The notes under the pieces were generated by a model, which was given only the letters and a program-made list of their open reading frames with translations, had not been told where the DNA came from and did not search any database. 26,936 nt of DNA from a virus, in the IMG/VR virus record IMGVR_UViG_3300037961_002519, positions 1 to 26,936 of that record. One strand, 5' to 3'. The position numbers were made by a program, and so were the translations under genes. Numbering within the stretch: position 1 is the stretch's first letter; each line of letters begins with the position of its first letter. Shown one piece after another: positions 1 through 5,870 of this stretch.

Positions 1-861
1 AGCGGTAGCGGTGTTTTGTACAGCACCTTGCTCAGCAACCTTATAGATGGTTCTGATGACTTCACGGTTGATTTCAGCGAGGATCTCAGTTGACAGAATG
101 TTTGCCAACTCAGCTTCTGCATTCAGACCGTGGATTGCCTTGAGGTCCTGAGCGAGTTCTAACGAATACTCAGCCTTCAGGGCGCGTGACTTTGCAGTAA
201 CGGTGACCTTCTCGATCGAGAAGTTCATCTGGTTGAAGGCATTGTCGCCAGTGCCATCAAGTGCTTCTGCAGAGTCGGTTCTCATGCCCTGACCGACATT
301 GTAGCCGAGGGATGATGCAGAACCAACAGGGTTCAGTGCAGCAGGGTTAGTGCCAGACTGTGAAGTAGTACCCATACCAGCGATGGTATCGCTCTGTCCA
401 GTCTCGTCGTTGGAAGCGTTGTCGCGACCGGAGAAGGAGGTATCTGCTTCGTTGTAGAATGCCTCATCGCCAGCGGTACGGCTAGTACCATAGCGGGAGC
501 GCATTGCGAAGATCAGTCCAGTAGGACCGTTCATTGGTTGAACGCCAGCCAGGTCATAAGCGACCAGGTTAGGCATGGAGCGTCTGATCAAGGAGATCAG
601 AACGGGGTCGAAACCAGCAACAGGACCTGTTGCGGTTGCGTCAGCGGAGAAACCAGGGGTAGCACCAGAACCAGTGTTCATGGTGGGTTGCTCCATGAGC
701 ATTCCGCCATTTTCGAATGCGGATTGCTCTCTGAGGAATTTCTCTTGGTTTTCGAGCAGGACTGCGGTTACTGCCTTACGATGGGAATCTTTGATTGGAT
801 CAAGACCCTCATAGTTGAGGAGAGGTGCCCACTTTTCCTGCAGATGCTCTGATTGGAACAT
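1..861 (-). CDS. gp23: Major capsid protein gp23, N-terminal part (3' end runs out of window)
   Basis: This is the T4-like major capsid protein that forms the hexamers of the head shell. The reading frame is open from ATG at 861 to base 1, giving 287 codons, so the C-terminal part is missing. It starts MFQSEHLQEKWAPLL, similar to the T4 gp23 start region (LLNKWKPLL). The blocks NLVAYDLAGVQPMNGPTG and SRALKAEYSLELAQDLKAIH match conserved gp23 segments, followed by ELANILSTEILAEINREV. A probable prohead protease site, Leu-Met-Glu at residues 55-57, would remove the N-terminal delta region, as cleavage after Glu65 does in T4. A weak ribosome site (AAAGG) lies about 10 bases before the ATG. The gene follows scaffold gene gp22 after a 54-base gap, as in T4. 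Identity is secure; the exact cleavage point is inferred. Confidence 0.97.
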   Translation of the reverse strand, partial: MFQSEHLQEKWAPLLNYEGLDPIKDSHRKAVTAVLLENQEKFLREQSAFENGGMLMEQPTMNTGSGATPGFSADATATGPVAGFDPVLISLIRRSMPNLVAYDLAGVQPMNGPTGLIFAMRSRYGTSRTAGDEAFYNEADTSFSGRDNASNDETGQSDTIAGMGTTSQSGTNPAALNPVGSASSLGYNVGQGMRTDSAEALDGTGDNAFNQMNFSIEKVTVTAKSRALKAEYSLELAQDLKAIHGLNAEAELANILSTEILAEINREVIRTIYKVAEQGAVQNTATA

Positions 862-895
862 TTGCGTTTTACCTTTGTAGTGTGGATGTTTGCGT

Positions 896-915
896 TTGAA
901 TTATATTAAATTCAA
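896..915. repeat. AT-rich inverted repeat between gp22 and gp23
   Basis: The bases form a perfect 7-base stem, TTGAATT pairing with AATTCAA, around a 6-base loop. The repeat starts directly after the gp22 stop codon and lies 35 bases before the gp23 start. The stem has one G-C pair per arm and no T run follows, so it is not a good intrinsic terminator. It could be a weak mRNA hairpin affecting the message ahead of the most abundant virion protein, or chance in AT-rich DNA. On the minus strand it also contains TATAAT, but I see no matching -35 box. Confidence 0.4.
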
Positions 916-2001
916 TTATTTGCTAAAGGAACCCAGGGTTCTCATGTATGCAGCCATTGAATTGGAGTAAGACTCCGAATCTGCATGGTCTACACCTTCG
1001 GAAAGGGTTTCTTTCTTAGCGGTTGGAGAAACTGCTTTCTGAGGGAAATATGATTCCTTCAGAGTCTCCAGTTTTTCACGATATTCTTCTTCACTTTCAA
1101 ACTCAACACTTTCGGAAAGTGATGCGAGTTTCTCCTTCTGGGTCTGTGCAAGACCCTCGGAGACTTGATCTAAGACTCCATCAGCAACCGACTCTGCGAG
1201 ACGCTTGTTGAGAGAGATGTTCTTATCGATCTGCTCGTTGAGTTTTTCTTCCATCTCATCAAGTTTTTCTACCATGCTCTCAAGAACATCATACTTATCT
1301 TCAGGGATTGTTACATAATGTGCTTCAAAAAGATCCTTCATGCCTGAGAGGAAGCTCTCAGTCATTTCGGTCTTGAGTCCATGTTCGATAACGAGAGCGT
1401 TTTCTGAGTACCACTCATCAGCGACGTACTCAAGATAAGAATCGACACGCTCTGCGATTTCTTCTTTAACTTGCTCTACCTCTTCGGTGAGCTTTTCAGC
1501 ATACTGGGCTTCCAGTGCTTCTTTAATACCAGCAACCTTAGCGTTGATTGCTGCTTCAAAGATGGTCTTTGCCTTTTCTTTGAATTCCTCGGAGAGTTCT
1601 TCGCCGCCAAGGAGAGCATTGACATCTTCATCGACATCATACTCTTCTACAGTTTCTTCGGTCTCTTCTTCTACAACCTCATCGACGATCTCTTGACCCT
1701 CTTCGATTGTATCTTCTGCGGAAAGTTCTTCTTCTTCTTTTGCCATACCTTTTGCTGCTTCTGCTGGTTTTGCGCCTTTGGTTACAACATCCTTAACTTG
1801 CTTAAGGGTGCCACCAGGAGTCTTCAGCTTTGCTGAATCGTCATCTGGTTTGTAGTTCTCAGGAGTAGGACCCCCAAGATCTTCATAAGAACCAGCAACC
1901 GATGTATCCATTGGATCTGCTGGCTTAGCACCAGCATTAACAGCGGTTTTGGATTGCTGTGTCTTTACATCCATTTCTTGTAATTGTTTTCCACGAGACA
2001 T
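916..2001 (-). CDS. gp22: Prohead core scaffold protein gp22
   Basis: This is the main scaffold of the prohead core, on which gp23 assembles. It is later degraded by gp21. Residues 187-240 contain DSYLEYVADEWYSENALV and MKDLFEAHYVTIPEDKYDVL, which align with the conserved T4 gp22 segment (FLDHLAKEWLTENKLAV and GLFVEHNVVVPEE). The protein is 361 residues against 269 in T4. The excess is mostly at the N terminus: a Pro/Lys-rich stretch (residues 20-85) and a very acidic Glu block (residues 88-137). Long helical, coiled-coil-like sequence follows to about residue 315, and the end is MAAYMRTLGSFSK. Many Leu-x-Glu triplets fit cleavage by gp21. The ribosome site GGAG lies about 8 bases before the ATG, and a TATAAATA late promoter motif lies 37 bases upstream. 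Confidence 0.93.
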   Translation of the reverse strand: MSRGKQLQEMDVKTQQSKTAVNAGAKPADPMDTSVAGSYEDLGGPTPENYKPDDDSAKLKTPGGTLKQVKDVVTKGAKPAEAAKGMAKEEEELSAEDTIEEGQEIVDEVVEEETEETVEEYDVDEDVNALLGGEELSEEFKEKAKTIFEAAINAKVAGIKEALEAQYAEKLTEEVEQVKEEIAERVDSYLEYVADEWYSENALVIEHGLKTEMTESFLSGMKDLFEAHYVTIPEDKYDVLESMVEKLDEMEEKLNEQIDKNISLNKRLAESVADGVLDQVSEGLAQTQKEKLASLSESVEFESEEEYREKLETLKESYFPQKAVSPTAKKETLSEGVDHADSESYSNSMAAYMRTLGSFSK

Positions 2002-2037
2002 TTGAACTCTCCGATTTACCTGTATTAAATCTATATT

Positions 2038-2045
2038 TATTTATA
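2038..2045 (-). promoter_or_regulatory. Late promoter motif TATAAATA before gp22
   Basis: The minus strand reads TATAAATA, an exact match to the T4 late promoter consensus recognised by the gp55 sigma factor. A second, shifted copy (ATAAATA) follows directly at 2034-2040. The element is 37 bases before the gp22 ATG, in the 66-base gap after the gp21 stop. It would drive gp22 and gp23 separately from gp21. Confidence 0.75.
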
Positions 2046-2067
2046 AATTAAAATATTTTATCAATGA

Positions 2068-2718
2068 TCAAATACTATTGAGAAAATCATTGAACAGATT
2101 CAGTTTCTGCTCATCTAATTTCTTTTGATCTACCAGTGTATTAATGGTCTTGTATGTTTTTTCTGCATACTTCTCACGAAGAATGCCTCCATCCCATACC
2201 CACTCTTTACCTTCCATGATTCCCTCAACAAATGCATCGGGAGCTGAAGGATCAGCGACGATATCTGCAGCAGTTGCTAACATGAAATCTTCGCCAACTA
2301 CATTGTATCCTTCTTTGGTTTGCTTTAAAGAACCAATACCGCGAGAAGAAACGCCGAGTTTTACACCCTCACCTAAAAGTGATTGTGCAATCTTACCCAT
2401 CGGAGTTGAAAGAACCTTTGCTTTTCCGATGAAGTTTGAACCGCTTTCCTTCAAAGATACAATCTTATGAGATACACGATCCAAATTGACGGTAGGACCT
2501 TCGGGGTGACCAAGTTCTCCAAGAGCTCTGCCTTGGGCAACATGATTCTCATTATATCTAGTCACTTCACGACGAAGAGTTTCCATGGGATACATTCTGC
2601 CATTTCTGTTACAGATGTTTCCTTGAAGGAAAACTCCTTCAATGTAAAGTGATTGCTTACCGTTGCGATTTTCAACGATAATTTCAACCTTTTCGATTTC
2701 TTCTCTAATGAGTTTCAT
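2068..2718 (-). CDS. gp21: Prohead maturation protease gp21
   Basis: This is the serine protease inside the prohead that cuts the scaffold, the gp23 N terminus and internal proteins before DNA packaging. It is 216 residues, against 212 in T4. The N-terminal block SLYIEGVFLQGNICNRNGRMYP matches T4 GLYIEGIFMQAEVVNRNKRLYP in part. RALGELGHPEGP (residues 64-75) carries the expected catalytic His71. KLGVSSRGIGSL (residues 120-131) carries the nucleophile serine (Ser124 or Ser125), equivalent to the T4 GVSSRGLGSL motif. DPSAPDAFV (156-164) is also shared. The start ATG overlaps the stop of the preceding gene as TAATG, which suggests coupled translation. It sits between the core proteins and gp22, as in T4. 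Confidence 0.96.
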   Translation of the reverse strand: MKLIREEIEKVEIIVENRNGKQSLYIEGVFLQGNICNRNGRMYPMETLRREVTRYNENHVAQGRALGELGHPEGPTVNLDRVSHKIVSLKESGSNFIGKAKVLSTPMGKIAQSLLGEGVKLGVSSRGIGSLKQTKEGYNVVGEDFMLATAADIVADPSAPDAFVEGIMEGKEWVWDGGILREKYAEKTYKTINTLVDQKKLDEQKLNLFNDFLNSI

Positions 2719-3278
2719 TATGCTTGACCCGTAATTTGAACTTGTTGAACATGGATTGATCCACCAGTTCCGCCTTGACTAAGAGCAGAAACTTTCAATG
2801 ATCTTCTTAAAGTTGCATCAGGAGCAGAGAATGATGTGGTAATTGCAGCGGTGTTAGTATCAACCGTGATACTCGTCTGGAAATTTCCATCAAAAGTTGA
2901 TGTGGTATTAACAGAAATAACCTTAGCGTGTTTAATCAATGCATCGTAATGTGCAAAATTTGCACCAGTTAAAGTAACACGATCACCCTCTACGAATGGC
3001 ATTTGAGTACCTTCGGGGCAAGTAATAATTGTCGTTGTTCCTGTTGTAACTCCAACAACTCTTTGAGAAGCTTTAGTTACAGCAAGAGTTGCTGCAGTGT
3101 TCGCAGGAATAAGATAGTCAGTTTTAGTAGCAATCGGTTCCGTCCCAATAGCAACATAGGCATCTTGATTCACAGCAACGATTCTAAAAACGTTACTCTG
3201 AACAGATATTTCTCCAGTTGTTGCTGCAGTTCCAGTGACTGCAATTGACGATGCCGCCCCAATAGGTCTATGTGCCAT
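2718..3278 (-). CDS. Beta-rich protein of unknown function between gp67 and gp21
   Basis: I do not recognise this 186-residue protein by function. It is rich in Thr, Val, Ala and Ile with short alternating stretches such as VFRIVAVNQDAYVAIGTEP and ITTSFSAPDATLRRSLKVSA, so it is probably all-beta. There is no signal peptide or membrane segment. It lies in the head block where T4 has gp68, a helical core protein, but nothing in it resembles gp68. Its head-gene neighbours suggest a virion or capsid-surface protein, for example a decoration or vertex component. This is inference. A GATAAATA late motif lies 26 bases upstream and AGGA precedes the ATG. The stop overlaps the gp21 start. Confidence 0.85.
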   Translation of the reverse strand: MAHRPIGAASSIAVTGTAATTGEISVQSNVFRIVAVNQDAYVAIGTEPIATKTDYLIPANTAATLAVTKASQRVVGVTTGTTTIITCPEGTQMPFVEGDRVTLTGANFAHYDALIKHAKVISVNTTSTFDGNFQTSITVDTNTAAITTSFSAPDATLRRSLKVSALSQGGTGGSIHVQQVQITGQA

Positions 3279-3303
3279 TATTCCTAATAGTTCATTTACT
3301 AGT

Positions 3304-3311
3304 TATTTATC
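3304..3311 (-). promoter_or_regulatory. Late promoter motif GATAAATA
   Basis: The minus strand reads GATAAATA, seven of eight bases of the T4 late consensus. It is in the short gap after the gp67 stop and 26 bases before the start of the 186-residue gene. The same spacing recurs at other genes in the window. Confidence 0.6.
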
Positions 3312-3314
3312 AAA

Positions 3315-3512
3315 TTATTCATCCTCTTCGATCTCATCCTCAACCTCAATTTCGTTCTCGACTTCAGAATCGTCTCCGAACAAAGAATTGGCTGCAAAAG
3401 GACGAGATGCTTCAATTCTTTCTGCAGATTTTGCAAAGAGAAGGTCTTTGATTTTATCGCTGACTTGAGATGGAGACTCATCAGTTACCATCAAATCTAG
3501 AAGTTCTTCCAT
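3315..3512 (-). CDS. gp67: Prohead core protein gp67-like
   Basis: This small protein (65 residues) directly follows portal gene gp20, the position of T4 gp67 (80 residues), a prohead core component needed for correct head shape. It starts MEELLDLMVTDESPSQVSDK, a short helical region. It has a central SAERIEASRPFAANSLF and ends in an acidic tail (residues 48-65, nearly all Glu and Asp), as T4 gp67 does. Sequence similarity is weak, so the assignment rests on position, size, the MExL-type start and the acidic tail. There is no clear ribosome site. A perfect TATAAATA motif lies 27 bases upstream and overlaps the gp20 stop codon. Confidence 0.8.
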   Translation of the reverse strand: MEELLDLMVTDESPSQVSDKIKDLLFAKSAERIEASRPFAANSLFGDDSEVENEIEVEDEIEEDE

Positions 3513-3538
3513 TTTTAATAATCAATTATGATCTTGAG

Positions 3539-3546
3539 TATTTATA
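3539..3546 (-). promoter_or_regulatory. Late promoter motif TATAAATA before gp67
   Basis: Exact T4 late consensus on the minus strand, 27 bases before the gp67-like start. The TAA inside the motif is the stop codon of gp20, so promoter and gene end share bases. Confidence 0.75.
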
Positions 3547-5203
3547 TCTCCCCACCTTTAGGCAGTTCTGGTGCTTCCGTTGCAGAACCATCAATTTCTG
3601 GTTCCATCTGAGGTTTTCCCAAATCCATACCCGCTGCACTATCTAAAGGTTGTCCTGTTGCAGGATCAATTGTTGCAGGATCAGGGATGATTCCGTCTTT
3701 GATTTCTTTTTTAATCAAAGCGTCTTGTTCAATGATTTCAACATCAGTTTGACGAAGAATATGTCTTCTAACATAATCCTGAGAGAAATACTTTCCAATG
3801 TATGGCTCTGCAGTTTGCGCAAGAGTCAGTCTCTCATTCATCAACTCCGCATCTTTAAGTTCGGAGAAGTGATTGTCATAAAGGAAATCATACTGAATAT
3901 GCTCACTCATAACCTCCCAATCTTCGGGAGTAATTATGTTCTTCAGGAGTAATTGGGTCTTCAGCATGTCATTAAACATGTTGGAGAATCTCTTTCTCAA
4001 ACGACCGACGAACTTGGTGAACTTAAGTTCGTCTCTCAGGATCTCAGAAGATCTACCCAGATTAAATCCACCTTCTCCGTCCATTCTGCTTGGAGGTACG
4101 TTAAGGGACCTGAATAATTTCTTTTTAAAATATTCAATGTCGGTGATCTCCCCGAGATTCTGACCGCCCGGAAGAGTAGAAATTTCAGTTCCACGTCCTC
4201 CCTCTCTTCTAGGCAACCAGAAATCTTCCAGCATAGCCATGTATTTTTTGTCATCACGAATTTCTCCAGTATTCGCATCATATACGAGTTTGTTACGATA
4301 ACGCATCATAACATCACGCAGATATTGTTCTGCCTTGACTTTTGGAAGATTACCAACATCAATGTAGAAAATTCTACGCTCAGGTGCTCTGGATAATCTA
4401 TAGATAACCAGAGAATCCTCAATCATTCTCAGTTGATTGAGTGCTTTAATTGCTTTGTGGAGATATGAAAGACTAGCTCCCTTATTTCTATCTACCAGTC
4501 CAGAGGTGCAATAAGTGATTGCATCTTTTGCAATCTTGACTCCTTGAGATGCACCTTGTGCATTAATATTTCCTGTTGGATATGACTTCTTAGGATTGTA
4601 AATAAAATATTCTTCAATTTCTGGGAATTCATAATCCATTGGATTATCGCTTCTCAGTTTTTGGAAAACGTTCTGCTTATCGCCTTCCTTCTTTTTTTGT
4701 TGACGAACATAACGCATTTTCATTGCGTCAATATATCTCAACTCTTGAATACCCTCTTGAGGGTTCTTCATATCAATGATCTTGTGGTAATAAATTTTAC
4801 CGTCAATGTACCAATTTCTATAGATTTCGTGTGCCTTCTTGTCAAAATCTAAAAGATCAAGGATATACTTAAACTCTGAGCGAATCTTTTTCTTAATACC
4901 ATCGCTGGCATTTAAGTTTGATAATTCAATCTGAACTGGAGTGTCATTCGTATCGGTTACGATAGCTTCATTTACAATATCTTCAATAGCACCATCAACC
5001 TCTGGGTGCAGTGCCATCTCACGATATCTTTTAATAAGATCAAATTCGGTACGAAATACTCCTTCAATATCGACATAAGAACCAAAAAAACCACTACTCA
5101 TATAATGGTCAACCCCGTCCTCATTATTTGGAGGGACGGGGGAGACCGCAGTAGGAGATAGTGGTTCAGTGTCCTCTATTGAGAACCCAAATAACTTTGC
5201 CAT
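3542..5203 (-). CDS. gp20: Portal vertex protein gp20
   Basis: This is the dodecameric portal at the head vertex. It starts capsid assembly, docks the terminase during packaging and joins the neck. It is 553 residues against 524 in T4. Recognisable blocks are FDLIKRYREMALHPEVDGAI (residues 55-74), YRNWYIDGKIYYHKIID, RMIEDSLVIYRLSRAPERR, FYIDVGNLPKVKAEQYLRDV and RDELKFTKFVGRLRKRF. EDFWLPRREGGRGTEISTLP is the very conserved stretch used for marine myovirus gp20 surveys. The C-terminal 50 residues are Pro- and acid-rich and end KGGEI. No strong ribosome site is visible. An AATAAATA late motif lies 28 bases upstream, overlapping the gp19 stop. Confidence 0.98.
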   Translation of the reverse strand: MAKLFGFSIEDTEPLSPTAVSPVPPNNEDGVDHYMSSGFFGSYVDIEGVFRTEFDLIKRYREMALHPEVDGAIEDIVNEAIVTDTNDTPVQIELSNLNASDGIKKKIRSEFKYILDLLDFDKKAHEIYRNWYIDGKIYYHKIIDMKNPQEGIQELRYIDAMKMRYVRQQKKKEGDKQNVFQKLRSDNPMDYEFPEIEEYFIYNPKKSYPTGNINAQGASQGVKIAKDAITYCTSGLVDRNKGASLSYLHKAIKALNQLRMIEDSLVIYRLSRAPERRIFYIDVGNLPKVKAEQYLRDVMMRYRNKLVYDANTGEIRDDKKYMAMLEDFWLPRREGGRGTEISTLPGGQNLGEITDIEYFKKKLFRSLNVPPSRMDGEGGFNLGRSSEILRDELKFTKFVGRLRKRFSNMFNDMLKTQLLLKNIITPEDWEVMSEHIQYDFLYDNHFSELKDAELMNERLTLAQTAEPYIGKYFSQDYVRRHILRQTDVEIIEQDALIKKEIKDGIIPDPATIDPATGQPLDSAAGMDLGKPQMEPEIDGSATEAPELPKGGEI

Positions 5204-5230
5204 AATTTATTACTAGATTGGTCTTTGTAT

Positions 5231-5238
5231 TATTTATT
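5231..5238 (-). promoter_or_regulatory. Late promoter motif AATAAATA before gp20
   Basis: The minus strand reads AATAAATA, one base off the T4 late consensus. It is 28 bases before the gp20 ATG and overlaps the gp19 stop (GCC TAA TAAATA). Confidence 0.65.
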
Positions 5239-5833
5239 AGGCGTTTGGACCGCCAGCTCCAAGAACTCTGAACGACTGAACTTGGAATTCAACCGTAAAC
5301 TCTTCAAGAGTATCAGAGGAATCGTAAGAAAGATCAATCTGAGAAACATTAGTTGGGAAAATATCTTGAAATTCGTATTCAGCCAGAACAGAATTACTGC
5401 TTCCCAAGTTATTAGTGCTATTAATTACAGAACCTCTTCCGAGTTGGAATACATTAGCATTTGCCATGTAAGATGCTGGATTGGTAGCACCAATGTTATT
5501 TTCAAGTCTTGCGATTGCTTCTGACCAATCTTCGAATGCTCTTCTGAGTGAGAAGTCTTCATCGTTGATAACGGTAACAGTCCATGTATCAATGGTTCTG
5601 TCTCCAGCTACCTTGAAGATTCTTCCTCTAAAAGGAACGTCGATTGCTGCAATGTTTTGAGCAGGAAGTGCTGCTGACTTGCACATAAATCTAAACTTAC
5701 TTGCATCCCAGTCAGTGGATACTGCGCTGGGGAAAGTACTTAATTCTACCTCAAATAGATTGGGGCGTGCGCCGCCCCCCGAAAGTTCGGATTTGAACTG
5801 TGAGATTGTTCTGTTTGGTCTGGAAGTTGCCAT
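5237..5833 (-). CDS. gp19: Tail tube protein gp19
   Basis: This is the tail tube subunit, stacked in hexameric rings inside the contractile sheath. It is 198 residues against 163 in T4. Residues 14-45 (SELSGGGARPNLFEVELSTF) give the conserved start of the family. FRMCKSAALPAQNIAAIDVP-like sequence at about residues 47-67 (RFMCKSAALPAQ) is followed by FRGRIFKVAGDRTIDTWTVT and NDEDFSLRRAFEDWSEAI, which are hallmark tube-protein segments. The C-terminal part, FPTNVSQIDLSYDSSDTLEE, is also typical. It follows sheath gene gp18 with a 37-base gap containing a late promoter motif. Its ribosome site is the strongest in the window, as expected for a high-copy protein. Confidence 0.97.
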   Translation of the reverse strand: MATSRPNRTISQFKSELSGGGARPNLFEVELSTFPSAVSTDWDASKFRFMCKSAALPAQNIAAIDVPFRGRIFKVAGDRTIDTWTVTVINDEDFSLRRAFEDWSEAIARLENNIGATNPASYMANANVFQLGRGSVINSTNNLGSSNSVLAEYEFQDIFPTNVSQIDLSYDSSDTLEEFTVEFQVQSFRVLGAGGPNA

Positions 5834-5839
5834 GATTTT

Positions 5840-5849
5840 CTCCTCCTTT
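5840..5849 (-). promoter_or_regulatory. Strong ribosome binding site of gp19
   Basis: The minus strand reads AAAGGAGGAG ending 6 bases before the gp19 ATG. It is the longest Shine-Dalgarno match seen in the window, while many neighbours have weak or no match. This fits heavy production of the tail tube protein. Confidence 0.85.
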
Positions 5850-5852
5850 GGT

Positions 5853-5860
5853 TATTTATT
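5853..5860 (-). promoter_or_regulatory. Late promoter motif AATAAATA before gp19
   Basis: AATAAATA on the minus strand, in the 37-base gap between gp18 and gp19. It is only 20 bases before the ATG, with the ribosome site in between, so a transcript starting here would have a very short leader. Confidence 0.6.
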
Positions 5861-5870
5861 ACGTGTTAGA

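Noticed and set aside
1471-1836. Plus-strand frame of 121 codons rich in Phe and Cys opposite gp22
   Set aside because: It is the antisense of the Glu-rich part of gp22 (GAA/GAG read backward gives TTC/CTC). There is no ribosome site and no related product.
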